Part shown: piece by piece, positions 40,938 through 49,901 of the stretch
Numbering within the stretch: the stretch's first letter is position 1
How the letters are laid out: each line of letters opens with the position of its first letter
Notes under the pieces: generated by a model
Database searches by the model: none
Told to the model about the DNA's origin: nothing
Seen by the model: the letters and a program-made list of their open reading frames with translations, nothing else
Source of the DNA: Polynucleobacter sp. AP-Kolm-20A-A1
Lineage (GTDB): Bacteria > Pseudomonadota > Gammaproteobacteria > Burkholderiales > Burkholderiaceae
NCBI RefSeq assembly: GCF_018688315.1
Contig: NZ_CP061315.1
Coordinates: 62,001-126,000, forward strand
DNA: 64,000 nt
Direction of reading: 5' to 3'
Translations under genes and position numbers: made by a program

Positions 40938-41699
40938 ATGCTGCTGATTCCCGCAATTGATCTTAAAGATGGCCACTGTGTTCGACTCGAACAGGGTGAT
41001 ATGGATAAGGCCACAGTTTTTTCTGAAGATCCAGGTGCAATGGCTGCGCATTGGATTAGTAAAGGTGCGCGACGTTTACATCTCGTAGATCTGAATGGCG
41101 CTTTTGCCGGCAAGCTAAAAAACGAATCTGCAATTAAATCTATTCTTAAAGCGGTTGGAAATGAGATTCCAGTTCAATTGGGTGGCGGTATTCGTGATCT
41201 TGAAACAATTGAGCGTTTATTAGACGACGGAATTAGCACTGTCATTATTGGTACTGCGGCCGTGAAAAATCCTGGCTTTGTACAAGATGCTTGCACTGCC
41301 TTTCCGGGTCATGTGATGGTTGGCTTAGATGCAAGAGATGGCAAAGTCGCTACTGACGGCTGGAGCAAGATTACAGGGCATGAAGTGGTTGATCTTGCTA
41401 AGAAATTTGAAGACTGGGGCGTTGAAGCCATCATTTATACCGATATTGGTCGGGATGGCATGCTCAAGGGCGTTAACGTTGAGGCTACGATGAAGCTAGC
41501 GCAAGCCATTCGTATTCCGGTAATTGCCAGTGGCGGCCTTTCCAATAACCAAGACATCGAAGCCTTATGCAAAGCTGAGGAAGAGGGTGTGATGGGCGTG
41601 ATTGCTGGGCGCTCTATTTATTCAGGCGACCTTGATCTCGCCGCCGCTCAAAAATATGCTGATGAGCTAACGCTTAAGTACGCAAAGAAAACTATCTAG
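40938..41699 (+). CDS. hisA: ProFAR isomerase HisA
   Basis: A 253-residue TIM-barrel isomerase. Catalytic aspartates are in [12 protein letters not shown] (residues 5-16) and [20 protein letters not shown] and VIASGGLSN are the phosphate-binding loops of the HisA/HisF fold. Its stop overlaps the hisF start by one base. Confidence 0.96.
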   Translation: MLLIPAIDLKDGHCVRLEQGDMDKATVFSEDPGAMAAHWISKGARRLHLVDLNGAFAGKLKNESAIKSILKAVGNEIPVQLGGGIRDLETIERLLDDGISTVIIGTAAVKNPGFVQDACTAFPGHVMVGLDARDGKVATDGWSKITGHEVVDLAKKFEDWGVEAIIYTDIGRDGMLKGVNVEATMKLAQAIRIPVIASGGLSNNQDIEALCKAEEEGVMGVIAGRSIYSGDLDLAAAQKYADELTLKYAKKTI

Positions 41700-42457
41700 T
41701 GTTAACCAAAAGAATTATTCCCTGTTTAGATGTCACCGCAGGGCGCGTGGTTAAGGGTGTAAATTTTGTTGGGTTGCGTGACGCAGGTGACCCAGTAGAA
41801 ATCGCCAAACGTTATGACACTCAGGGTGCAGACGAACTCACTTTTTTAGATATCACTGCGACCTCTGACGGACGTGATCTGATTTTGCACATCATTGAGG
41901 ATGTGGCATCGCAAGTATTTATCCCATTGACAGTTGGTGGTGGTGTGCGTGCAGTGGCTGATGTGCGGCGCCTGCTTAATGCTGGCGCAGATAAGGTCAG
42001 CATGAATTCATCTGCGGTTGCTAACCCCGATTTAGTTTCTGATGCGGCTGCATATTATGGTTCGCAATGTATCGTTGTCGCAATTGATGCCAAACAAACC
42101 GAGGCTGGTAATTGGGAAGTCTTTACGCATGGCGGTAGAACTGCTACCGGCATGGATGTAGTGGAATGGGCGACAGAAGTGGCTAAGCGCGGTGCCGGCG
42201 AAATTCTGCTAACCAGCATGAACCGTGATGGCAGTAAAGATGGTTTTGATTTGGCATTGACTGCCGCCGTTAGTGATGCAGTGTCTGTGCCTGTAATTGC
42301 CTCTGGTGGAGTGGGAAATCTTCAGCACTTGGTCGATGGCATTACAAAGGGCCATGCCGATGCGGTTCTTGCTGCCAGCATTTTTCACTACGGTGAATAC
42401 ACGGTGGGACAGGCAAAAGAATATATGGCGGCCCAGGGAATCCCAGTCCGCATTTAA
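41699..42457 (+). CDS. hisF: Imidazole glycerol phosphate synthase, cyclase subunit
   Basis: A 252-residue TIM-barrel cyclase, partner of HisH. It starts with GTG, overlapping the hisA TAG. Catalytic aspartates are in [17 protein letters not shown] (residues 7-23) and [32 protein letters not shown] is typical. A 60-base gap leads to hisI. Confidence 0.96.
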   Translation: MLTKRIIPCLDVTAGRVVKGVNFVGLRDAGDPVEIAKRYDTQGADELTFLDITATSDGRDLILHIIEDVASQVFIPLTVGGGVRAVADVRRLLNAGADKVSMNSSAVANPDLVSDAAAYYGSQCIVVAIDAKQTEAGNWEVFTHGGRTATGMDVVEWATEVAKRGAGEILLTSMNRDGSKDGFDLALTAAVSDAVSVPVIASGGVGNLQHLVDGITKGHADAVLAASIFHYGEYTVGQAKEYMAAQGIPVRI

Positions 42458-42517
42458 GTTGTATCAACACTTTGGCAAGATTTCCAAAGCCCTCAAGATT
42501 CCCTGTAAAGTTCAGAT

Positions 42518-42925
42518 ATGAGTCAAATTACATTTCAACCAATTGAATCTATGCAACCCGGTCAGTGGCTCGATGCTGTTGCCTGGAATGAGCAAGGTTT
42601 AGTTCCGGTGATTGCCCAGGAAGTTGGTAGCAAGGACATCTTGATGATGGCCTGGATGAATCGCGATGCTTTATTGGCTACCTTACGTTTGGGCGAGGCC
42701 GTTTACTGGACACGTTCCAGACAAAAGCTTTGGCATAAAGGGGAAGAATCTGGCCATACCCAAAAGGTTAAAGAAATTCGCTTAGATTGTGACGGGGATA
42801 CGATATTGCTCTTGGTTGAGCAAAAAGATGGGATTGCCTGTCATACAGGTGAGCATAGCTGCTTCTTTTTGCAATGGGATTCCGCTAAATCAGCTTGGGT
42901 TGATGAGTCCAAATCAAAGAAGTGA
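42518..42925 (+). CDS. hisI: Phosphoribosyl-AMP cyclohydrolase
   Basis: A 135-residue zinc-dependent enzyme opening the adenine ring of PR-AMP. Family motifs are [31 protein letters not shown] and the metal-site cysteines in [11 protein letters not shown] and [12 protein letters not shown]. It is a separate gene from hisE, as usual in this group. No clear Shine-Dalgarno sequence is seen. Confidence 0.95.
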   Translation: MSQITFQPIESMQPGQWLDAVAWNEQGLVPVIAQEVGSKDILMMAWMNRDALLATLRLGEAVYWTRSRQKLWHKGEESGHTQKVKEIRLDCDGDTILLLVEQKDGIACHTGEHSCFFLQWDSAKSAWVDESKSKK

Positions 42926-42956
42926 ATCTTCTGAATAAACAACATAAAATACCTAG

Positions 42957-43358
42957 ATGACTAGCGCTGCAAATAAACCCTCTTCTTTAGACTCTGGATT
43001 GGCTCACTTGGCTGACGTGGTAGATCAACGTCGAGACGCTTTCAAGGCGGGTCAATCCGATCCCAAAACTTCTTATACCGCTTTGCTCTTTTCTAAGGGT
43101 GATGACGGCATCTTAAAAAAGATTGGTGAAGAGGCAACCGAGGCAGTAATGGCGGCCAAAGACGCCCGCAATTCTAATTTGGCGGCTGAGCAGCAAAAAC
43201 TCTTGGTCGGCGAAATGGCCGATTTATGGTTTCACTGCTTAATTGCACTCTCGCAATTTAACCTGCGACCAGAAGATGTGATTAGCGAGCTTGACCGTCG
43301 ATTGGGCACTTCAGGGATTGAAGAGAAGGCAGCCAGAAAAGCCGCCGGCAAGGAGTAG
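42957..43358 (+). CDS. hisE: Phosphoribosyl-ATP pyrophosphatase
   Basis: A 133-residue all-alpha pyrophosphohydrolase for step two of histidine synthesis. The catalytic acidic motif is [16 protein letters not shown], followed by [13 protein letters not shown]. The N-terminus is about 20 residues longer than in short HisE proteins. The start has no Shine-Dalgarno sequence, and a TAAAAT lies six bases before the ATG. hinT follows after 2 bases. Confidence 0.95.
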   Translation: MTSAANKPSSLDSGLAHLADVVDQRRDAFKAGQSDPKTSYTALLFSKGDDGILKKIGEEATEAVMAAKDARNSNLAAEQQKLLVGEMADLWFHCLIALSQFNLRPEDVISELDRRLGTSGIEEKAARKAAGKE

Positions 43359-43360
43359 TC

Positions 43361-43717
43361 ATGTCGCACGACCCCAATTGCTTGTTTTGTAAGATTTCTC
43401 AAGGATTGATTCCATCCCAGAAGGTTTATGAGGACGAAGAAATTTTTGCTTTTAAAGATATCAACCCGGCTGCACCGGTGCATTTTTTGATGATTCCTAA
43501 AAAACACATTCCCATGTTGGAATCCACGGAAAGCATTGATGCGCCATTGCTGGGTAGAATGATGGAATTAGCACCCCGTCTTGCCAAAGAGCAGGGCTGT
43601 CGACCTGGAAAGGATGGCGGCTTTCGATTGATGGTAAATAATGGGGTAGATGGTGGGCAGGAGGTTTATCACTTGCACCTGCATGTGATGGGCGGTCCGC
43701 GCCCCTGGAAAAAATAA
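43361..43717 (+). CDS. hinT: HIT-family purine nucleoside phosphoramidase
   Basis: A 118-residue HinT. The histidine triad is H104-L-H106-L-H108 in [19 protein letters not shown] at the N-terminus and [19 protein letters not shown] are typical. The enzyme hydrolyses adenosine phosphoramidates. Position between hisE and tatA is conserved in betaproteobacteria. Confidence 0.95.
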   Translation: MSHDPNCLFCKISQGLIPSQKVYEDEEIFAFKDINPAAPVHFLMIPKKHIPMLESTESIDAPLLGRMMELAPRLAKEQGCRPGKDGGFRLMVNNGVDGGQEVYHLHLHVMGGPRPWKK

Positions 43718-43733
43718 TCCAAGGAGATTAAAG

Positions 43734-43955
43734 ATGGGTTCATTTAGCATTTGGCATTGGTTAATTGTTTTGGTCATCGTGATGTTGGTATTTGGTACCA
43801 AGAAATTGCGCAATATTGGCCAAGATTTAGGTGGAGCTGTAAAGGGCTTTAAAGACGGCATGAAAACTTCTGAAGAGCCTAAAGAGCAAATTCAGCAAAG
43901 TGCTACATCTACTGAAAAAACAGTTGATGTGCAAGCTAAAGACGTCAACAAGTAA
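43734..43955 (+). CDS. tatA: Sec-independent translocase protein TatA
   Basis: A 73-residue TatA, the pore-forming subunit for folded twin-arginine substrates. One membrane helix (about residues 6-21), the [20 protein letters not shown] hinge and amphipathic helix, then a polar tail. AAGGAG precedes the ATG. A likely client in this window is the Rieske protein PetA. Confidence 0.95.
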   Translation: MGSFSIWHWLIVLVIVMLVFGTKKLRNIGQDLGGAVKGFKDGMKTSEEPKEQIQQSATSTEKTVDVQAKDVNK

Positions 43956-44006
43956 CCATTGATAGCGCAGATAGAAACTCATGCGGTTCTTAGTTAGCTT
44001 GTTCAG

Positions 44007-44483
44007 ATGATTGATCTTGGAGTTTCAAAGCTTGCGCTGATTGCTGTGGTTGCTTTGGTCGTAGTTGGACCAGAGCGCTTGCCCAAAGTAGCTCGTATGG
44101 CTGGAAATTTATTTGGTCGCGCTCAACGCTATATGGCTGACGTTAAAGCTGAAGTGAGCCGCCAGATGGAAGTTGAGGAGTTTAAAAAATTCCGCGAAGA
44201 GAGTGCCACCACTCTCAAAGAAGTCGAAAATAGCATTCACTCGACTGTACAAGAGGCTAGCTCAAGCCTTAGTGATCAAGCCGATATCTTCGAAACCAGC
44301 TTTGAAAAACCCCCGCTTGATGAAAGCGAAGTGCTTCGCAAGACGAAGCGGCAAGGCCGCAATAGTTGGGGTGTTAGGCGTGCAGCTAGGCCTATATGGT
44401 TCAAGCGTTCATCCGGGGTGCGTACGCGCGTGCAATCTGGTGCTGCAAGAATGAAGCGCTTTCATCATGCTGCTGGTAAATAA
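44007..44483 (+). CDS. tatB: Sec-independent translocase protein TatB
   Basis: A 158-residue TatB, part of the TatBC substrate receptor. The membrane helix with VVGPERLPKVARMAGNLFGR (about residues 20-39) is diagnostic. A long charged helix follows, and the C-terminal tail is strongly basic (from about residue 115). The start ATG lacks a clear ribosome site. Confidence 0.93.
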   Translation: MIDLGVSKLALIAVVALVVVGPERLPKVARMAGNLFGRAQRYMADVKAEVSRQMEVEEFKKFREESATTLKEVENSIHSTVQEASSSLSDQADIFETSFEKPPLDESEVLRKTKRQGRNSWGVRRAARPIWFKRSSGVRTRVQSGAARMKRFHHAAGK

Positions 44484-44497
44484 AAAATAATCTTCGT

Positions 44498-45283
44498 ATG
44501 ACGCAAAATAATTCCACCGAAGATTCAGGTTTACAAGAAACTTTTCTATCGCATTTATTTGAATTGCGCGATCGCGTAATCAAGGCGGCCCTGGCAATTA
44601 TTGTTGTCTTCGTCTGCTTGGTGTATTGGGCGCCAGATATTTTTCATATATTTGCGCAACCTTTATTACAGGCCCTGCCTGCTGGCGGCAAGATGATTGT
44701 GACAGACGTCACTGGCTCATTTTTTGTGCCTATGAAAGTTACGATGCTGGTGGCATTCTTAATTGCATTGCCTGTAGTGATGTATCAGTTGTGGGCCTTC
44801 ATTGCGCCTGGACTGTATTTGCACGAGCGTAAATTAATTTTGCCCTTGGTAATCAGTAGCTATAGCTTGTTCATTATTGGTATGGCGTTCGCATACTTTT
44901 TAGTATTCCCAACCGTATTTAATTTCATGGCAAGTTATAACGCTCCATTAGGCGCAGAAATGTCTACTGACATTGATAACTACTTAAGCTTTGCGATGAC
45001 GACTTTCTTGGCGTTTGGTATTACGTTTGAGGTGCCGGTAGTGGTAGTTGTTCTAGTGCGCATGGGCATGGTCCCTTTGGCTAAGCTAAAAGAGATTCGC
45101 CCTTATGTGATTGTTGGGGCATTTGTGATCTCAGCGATTGTGACGCCCCCGGATGTGCTTTCTCAACTACTTCTTGCTGTGCCAATGACCTTACTCTACG
45201 AACTCGGTCTTTTGATTGCGCGGTTTTATGTGCCCAAGTCTTCTGAGAATGACTCCGAAGATAAAGCGGGCGCTGAAATTTAA
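44498..45283 (+). CDS. tatC: Sec-independent translocase protein TatC
   Basis: A 261-residue polytopic TatC that recognises the twin-arginine signal. Six hydrophobic segments can be read. Conserved text includes FLSHLFELRDRVIKA (residues 15-29), MYQLWAFIAPGLYLHERK and ISAIVTPPDVLSQLLLAVPM. The stop codon lies in a perfect palindrome shared with the convergent Sel1-repeat gene. Confidence 0.96.
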   Translation: MTQNNSTEDSGLQETFLSHLFELRDRVIKAALAIIVVFVCLVYWAPDIFHIFAQPLLQALPAGGKMIVTDVTGSFFVPMKVTMLVAFLIALPVVMYQLWAFIAPGLYLHERKLILPLVISSYSLFIIGMAFAYFLVFPTVFNFMASYNAPLGAEMSTDIDNYLSFAMTTFLAFGITFEVPVVVVVLVRMGMVPLAKLKEIRPYVIVGAFVISAIVTPPDVLSQLLLAVPMTLLYELGLLIARFYVPKSSENDSEDKAGAEI

Positions 45284-45299
45284 GTCATTGACTTAAATT
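45277..45299. terminator. Palindrome spanning both stops of tatC and the Sel1 gene
   Basis: AATTTAAGTCA (45277-45287) and TGACTTAAATT (45289-45299) are perfect inverse copies around one base. The tatC stop (45281-45283) lies in the left arm, and the convergent gene's stop (45298-45300) overlaps the end of the right arm. It is AT-rich with no T-run, so it may be a weak terminator, an mRNA 3'-end block or a protein site. Confidence 0.45.
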
Positions 45300-46761
45300 A
45301 AGCAGGCTCTGCGTCAGTCGGGGCTTTAGAAAAGGTGCTTGTTAACCAGCTGGTCACTCGATCAAAGCGGTAACGTCTCTGACGCAAATTTCCTTCAATA
45401 TCCAATTCTGATCCTGCAAATGCTTTGCCCGCGGCCAATAAGGCGCGACGTTGCTGAATCGTTTCAATCTGAATTAATCTGGGCAAAATCTTCGGTAATT
45501 CCCAGCGAATATCCACCACCACGCAATGTTCATGTTGTAGCTGGCCTACCTCGCAAAGAAGTAACTCGGCTTTGGTGAAATTGAATTGGTTGGCGATGAC
45601 AATGCGATGGCATAGCAATAGCCAGTCTTCATCTAGCTTATGTTCCGCATGGTGATTAATGGCTTGTTCAGCGAATTGCGCAAGTTCCAGCCAGTCGTTT
45701 GCCTTTGGGTTAGGACAACTCTCTAAAATTTTGCCAAGCAATTCTTTTGCTTCTGGAACGCCCTGTTGATGTGCGTGCCAAACCCAGTAGGATGCTTGCA
45801 GGCCGCGTACTTTTTCATCGCTCTTCTCGCGCTTACGCCAGAGATTTGCCCCTTTGCGAAGTTGTGCTTGCGGGTGAGCAAGGTCGGCTGCGCGATCAAA
45901 ACAGCGATCACTCTCTGTTGCGTTGTATCCAGAAAATTGCGGACGGCGATAGATTTCGCCTAGCGCATACCAAGCATCGCGATCACCATCTTTTGCAGCA
46001 AGCTCCAGCCAGTGAGCTGCTTTTTTCAGAGACGCGTTTGGCTTTCCTTCTGTGGAGGCTTCACTGCCATCTAGTTGAGCAAGACGCAAACCAAGCGTGA
46101 GTTTTGCAATGGTTAAGCCAAGCTCTGCCGCCTGAGCCAGAGCATCTTCATTCTGCTCCTCAAGCCAGGCATTCCAAAGTGAGGTGAGCGCCTCATTCTT
46201 AGGCTGTAATTTAATTAGCAACTCTTTGGCATTCGAAGCAAAAACTGAATCGCTTTCTGCCAATTCTTGCAAATACTGCTTCACTATTTTTTGCAGCCCA
46301 GTGAAATCTAGGTGATTAATCTTTTCGAGAGATGTTTTTTCTTTTCTGGTTTTGATCCAATCGACCAGGCTAGATTGGATCTCTTGATTGAGTGGGTTAA
46401 CCAACAAATTAACTAGTTGCCATTTGGCCGCAAGCTGGATCGCGGAGTCGACATTCTCTTCCGCCAATCTCCAGAAGGTATCCCAACCAAAGCCAAATGC
46501 TGGGGAACCAAAGGTCTCAGCTAGCGGGATATTGGCAATTTGGGATACAACATCCAGGATGGCTGGGTTGTAGGCGCTTTGCCCTTCAAGCTTTTGATTT
46601 GTAATGGAAAAATAGGATTTCTCTAGCCAAATCAAGGCATTAGCAGGCTGTATAGGGGTTTTAAATGCCCCTGTAAGGTAAGCTTCGGCCAATTTTTGTT
46701 GCGCTGATACATCACCCAAGCGGGCTGAACTGAGTATTTTTAAGAATTCGCGACTTGCCAT
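45298..46761 (-). CDS. Sel1-repeat protein of unknown function
   Basis: A 487-residue protein from the ATG at 46761. The frame is open to 46857, but that extension overlaps a TTGACA promoter-like box and looks non-natural. Sel1/TPR-like helical repeats are seen at about residues 18-55 (GDVSAQQKLAEAYLTGAF) and in the middle (AHWLELAAKDGDRDAWYALG, CFDRAADLAHPQAQLRKG). The C-terminal 80 residues are not repeat-like. No signal peptide is seen, so it is probably cytoplasmic. Sel1 repeats mediate protein contacts; no specific partner can be named. Confidence 0.75.
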   Translation of the reverse strand: MASREFLKILSSARLGDVSAQQKLAEAYLTGAFKTPIQPANALIWLEKSYFSITNQKLEGQSAYNPAILDVVSQIANIPLAETFGSPAFGFGWDTFWRLAEENVDSAIQLAAKWQLVNLLVNPLNQEIQSSLVDWIKTRKEKTSLEKINHLDFTGLQKIVKQYLQELAESDSVFASNAKELLIKLQPKNEALTSLWNAWLEEQNEDALAQAAELGLTIAKLTLGLRLAQLDGSEASTEGKPNASLKKAAHWLELAAKDGDRDAWYALGEIYRRPQFSGYNATESDRCFDRAADLAHPQAQLRKGANLWRKREKSDEKVRGLQASYWVWHAHQQGVPEAKELLGKILESCPNPKANDWLELAQFAEQAINHHAEHKLDEDWLLLCHRIVIANQFNFTKAELLLCEVGQLQHEHCVVVDIRWELPKILPRLIQIETIQQRRALLAAGKAFAGSELDIEGNLRQRRYRFDRVTSWLTSTFSKAPTDAEPA

Positions 46762-46850
46762 ATGACAATTTTGGCATTGCAAGGGCATAAAAGACAGAAA
46801 ACAAAGGTCTTGTTGCCGAGATACAACGACAAAAGCCAAAAAACTACCTT

Positions 46851-46856
46851 TTGACA
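46851..46856 (+). promoter_or_regulatory. Perfect -35 hexamer upstream of the porin
   Basis: TTGACA lies 114 bases before the porin ATG. A TAAATA at 46872-46877 is the nearest -10-like hexamer, with a short 15-base spacer. A small inverted repeat CCCCA/TGGGG at 46885-46900 follows and could be an operator or leader hairpin. The match is partial. Confidence 0.4.
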
Positions 46857-46969
46857 AGCAAAAAGAGGTCCTAAATACCCTTACCCCCAGTCTAGTGGGG
46901 CAAAAGAAGCAAAATTCGTAGGTCCCAGTTTTATTTGGGCATTACTTTTAATTTTTGGAGATTTAAAGA

Positions 46970-48256
46970 ATGAAAAAATCGCTATTCGCTCTCGCAGCTA
47001 CAACAGCTATCGCTGGCGCTGCTCAAGCTCAGTCCAGCGTAACCGTTTATGGTTTATTGGACGCGGGCTATGTTGGTGGTAACAGCAAGACTGTTACTGC
47101 TGCTGGTGCAACAACCAAACAAACTGTTAGTGCGTTTGGTCAAAACCAAGAGAACACTTCACGTTTGGGCTTCAAAGGTACTGAAGACTTAGGCGGCGGT
47201 TCTTCTGCGTTCTTCACCGTTGAAATGGGATTGACACCACAAAACCCTAACCTCAGCGGCGCATCAACAGGCTGGGACAAGTTGCAAAACAACCAAAACG
47301 GTGGCGGATCTGCATTGGATAACCGTCAAGCATTCCTCGGTTTGAAGAAAAACGGTATCGGTCAATTCGCTTTCGGTCGTCAATACACCCCAATCTTTAA
47401 CCAAGGCGCTGCTACTGACCCTTCACAATATGCAAACGTTGCTGGTAACGTTATCTATTTGAGCCCTGGCATCACTGCTGATGCAAACAGTGGTCAAGCA
47501 GCTGGTTATGGCTTTACAAACCGTGCATCAAATGCGCTCACATTCAAGACTGATAACTTTGCTGGTTTCAGCGCTTCAGGTATGTACGCATTGAACAACT
47601 CTAACTCTACTGTTACTACTGCGGCTGGTACAACAGCTGGTGGCAATGCTAACTGGAACGGTTGGGGTCTTGCTGCTGACTTTACATGGAAGAAATTGTA
47701 TGCAACTGCTGCATATCAGTCTTTCAAAACTGCATACACAAACATTCAACAGCAAGCTGCTGCTGAAACTAACTTGAACGGTGCTGGCGTAACTAGCGGC
47801 CAGGTTGTTCCTGCTGCCGCTTCTTTGTTTGCTGCACAACAAACTGCTGATAAGCAAACTTATGCTGCTGTTACTTATGACTTCGGTATCTTGAAGGCAT
47901 ACGCTCAATGGATTGGCCGTAAGATTCAAAATGACTACACTGTAACTGCTGGTGCAGCTGGTCAACAGTTGAATCGTACTGCACAGCAGATCGGTGTCCG
48001 TAGCTATATCACTCCAACAATCGAGGCTTGGGCTTCTGTTGGTACTGGTAAGGTTAAGGGTCCTATCGCTGCTAACGTAGAGCCATCATCTGTTAACATC
48101 TTCGGCTATCAGTTGGGCTCTAACTACTACTTGAGCAAGCGTACAAACTTGTATGCTATCTATGGTCAATCACAATCTACATCATCAGCTTCTTCAACAG
48201 CTGGTTCTGGTGCTAGCGTGAACCAATACACAGTAGGCTTGCGTCACACTTTCTAA
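46970..48256 (+). CDS. Gram-negative porin (OmpC/Burkholderia type)
   Basis: A 428-residue outer-membrane beta-barrel. A signal peptide of 20 residues ends AAQAQ, and the mature part starts SSVTVYGLLDAGYVGG, the classic betaproteobacterial porin start. SRLGFKGTEDLGGGSSAFFT and RQAFLGLKKNGIGQFAFGRQ are conserved, and the protein ends in a phenylalanine (VGLRHTF) as needed for BAM recognition. A 108-base upstream region and a strong terminator suggest its own, highly expressed unit. GGAG precedes the ATG. Confidence 0.95.
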   Translation: MKKSLFALAATTAIAGAAQAQSSVTVYGLLDAGYVGGNSKTVTAAGATTKQTVSAFGQNQENTSRLGFKGTEDLGGGSSAFFTVEMGLTPQNPNLSGASTGWDKLQNNQNGGGSALDNRQAFLGLKKNGIGQFAFGRQYTPIFNQGAATDPSQYANVAGNVIYLSPGITADANSGQAAGYGFTNRASNALTFKTDNFAGFSASGMYALNNSNSTVTTAAGTTAGGNANWNGWGLAADFTWKKLYATAAYQSFKTAYTNIQQQAAAETNLNGAGVTSGQVVPAAASLFAAQQTADKQTYAAVTYDFGILKAYAQWIGRKIQNDYTVTAGAAGQQLNRTAQQIGVRSYITPTIEAWASVGTGKVKGPIAANVEPSSVNIFGYQLGSNYYLSKRTNLYAIYGQSQSTSSASSTAGSGASVNQYTVGLRHTF

Positions 48257-48300
48257 TTTTTGCGGTTAACTAACCGCTTAACTTAGAATTGCAACAAATT

Positions 48301-48324
48301 AACCACCCCTCGGGGTGGTTTTTT
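48301..48324 (+). terminator. Intrinsic terminator of the porin gene
   Basis: AACCACCC pairs with GGGTGGTT around a CTCG-type loop, followed by a run of T residues to about 48324. It lies 45 bases after the porin stop and 25 bases before the end of the convergent TPR gene. Confidence 0.9.
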
Positions 48325-48348
48325 ATTTCTGAGTTTTAGTTCGCTTTC

Positions 48349-49857
48349 TTATAGATTTGCTATGGAATTTAAGATTGTTGCTTGAATCTTATCCAACGGC
48401 CAAATACCGCGTTGTTCTTGGCGGATTAATTGGGTGTTGGGGTACCAGGGACTTATTTTCACCTCAGTCATAAACATAAAGTCTGGTGGGTCGGGTAGCA
48501 AAAGAAGTGTTTGATTACCCAATGCGCCGGCAAGATGCCCTACAGCGGTATCGATGGAGATAATGAGGTTTAGCTCTGCAATGAGCGCAGCCGTATCTGC
48601 AAAGTTATTGAGCAAATGAGAATGTAGGAAAAGGTTTCTTGGACATCCTTTACTTGGAATATCTTCCAAATCCTTTTGTATTGCATGAAATTCGATGGGA
48701 TATGTCTCCATGGAGTTTATTAAAGAGCATATTTCGTCAAAAGAAACATCTCTTTTATGATTTTTCTTGCCGGCATAGTGACCAGAGCCTGACCAGGCAA
48801 TGCCCACTCGGAATGGTTTATCTATTGCGGAGGCTTGATTTAATCTGTTTTCCCAGGACAGTCTTTTCTCTGAAGTGGCGAATAAGTAAGGTGTTTGATT
48901 CGGAACTGTGTCTAGCGTGGTCCGCAGCGCAAGGGGTAGACTCATTACTGGGCACTGAAATTCTGGCGCGTCCTGTATTTGTTTCTCAAGTGACGAATTG
49001 GAGCTAATCACTGCAATCTCGGACCCCAGTGAGCGCATCAGTTCGGTAAGGGAGGGAGGAACTTCAAAAATTACCTTGGCGCCATTTTCTTTGGCGAGAA
49101 GCGGTAGGTAGCGACTCATTTGAATGGCGTCACCAAAGCCCTGTTCCGCGTGAATCAAAATGGTTTTTCCTGCCAGCGATTGATTTCCAAGCCATAATTG
49201 AATGTTTTGATGCCTCGCATGCTCCGCCATTCCAGAGATGTGCCAGCGCGATTCATAAAGTTTCCATCCCTCTTCGAATTGACCCAAGCGTAATAGCGAA
49301 AGCGCTTTATTCCATTGGGCTTGAAAGTTCTGAGGGTTAATTGAAAGAGCTTCAGATAAGTGCGCCAGTCCCAGTGAATATTCTTTAAGCTCATTATGCA
49401 GATTGGCTAAACCTATGTGCGCCTCTTCCAGGTGCTGTCCTAGCTTGTGGGCTGTTTCGAAGCAGCTACGCGCATCGGCAAATAATTCTTTTTCCAGCAA
49501 AATATTGCCTTTGTTGACCCAGGCTGAGCTTGAGTTGGGATCGATTGCCAGCGCTTGATTAAAGTAGTCAAGAGCACTGTCAAGGTTATTAGTATTCTGT
49601 GCGCAGATTCCTAAATTAATAATGCCTTCAATGCTATTGGGTTCAACGACTAATAATTCAGCACAAATATCTTTAGCATCACCCCACTTGCTTTGGCGTA
49701 TCAGTACTGCAGATAAATTGGCTAGGATTGAAGGTCTGGCGGGTGCGCATTTCAATGCTTTGCGTAGCTCAATTTCAGCTTGTGCATCATTATTTTCTTC
49801 AAGAGCAGTGAGTGCAGCCTCAAAGTGGTGCTTAGCAACTTCCAGATTTTCAGTCAT
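48349..49857 (-). CDS. TPR protein with GT9-like glycosyltransferase domain
   Basis: A 502-residue protein. The N-terminal half has at least five TPR units (for example AWVNKGNILLEKELFADARS and GLANLHNELKEYSLGLAHLS). The C-terminal part (about 225-500) resembles the heptosyltransferase-like domain found in bacterial TPR-glycosyltransferase fusions: ILIHAEQGFGDAIQMSRYLP, RVGIAWSGSG and LIISIDTAVGHLAGALG. No signal peptide is seen. It lies 44 bases behind htrA on the same strand. The acceptor is unknown; protein or surface glycan modification is an inference. Confidence 0.8.
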   Translation of the reverse strand: MTENLEVAKHHFEAALTALEENNDAQAEIELRKALKCAPARPSILANLSAVLIRQSKWGDAKDICAELLVVEPNSIEGIINLGICAQNTNNLDSALDYFNQALAIDPNSSSAWVNKGNILLEKELFADARSCFETAHKLGQHLEEAHIGLANLHNELKEYSLGLAHLSEALSINPQNFQAQWNKALSLLRLGQFEEGWKLYESRWHISGMAEHARHQNIQLWLGNQSLAGKTILIHAEQGFGDAIQMSRYLPLLAKENGAKVIFEVPPSLTELMRSLGSEIAVISSNSSLEKQIQDAPEFQCPVMSLPLALRTTLDTVPNQTPYLFATSEKRLSWENRLNQASAIDKPFRVGIAWSGSGHYAGKKNHKRDVSFDEICSLINSMETYPIEFHAIQKDLEDIPSKGCPRNLFLHSHLLNNFADTAALIAELNLIISIDTAVGHLAGALGNQTLLLLPDPPDFMFMTEVKISPWYPNTQLIRQEQRGIWPLDKIQATILNSIANL

Positions 49858-49901
49858 TGAATACTGTTCTTGACGAATGTTTTGTATAGATGCACTTCTA
49901 T

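Noticed and set aside
43734..45283. tatABC as an unusual secretion system
   Set aside because: All three genes have ordinary lengths, motifs and order; only the 3'-end palindrome is notable.
46762..46857. Longer start for the Sel1-repeat protein
   Set aside because: The extension contains a consensus TTGACA and the text is not domain-like; the ATG at 46761 is followed directly by repeat sequence.
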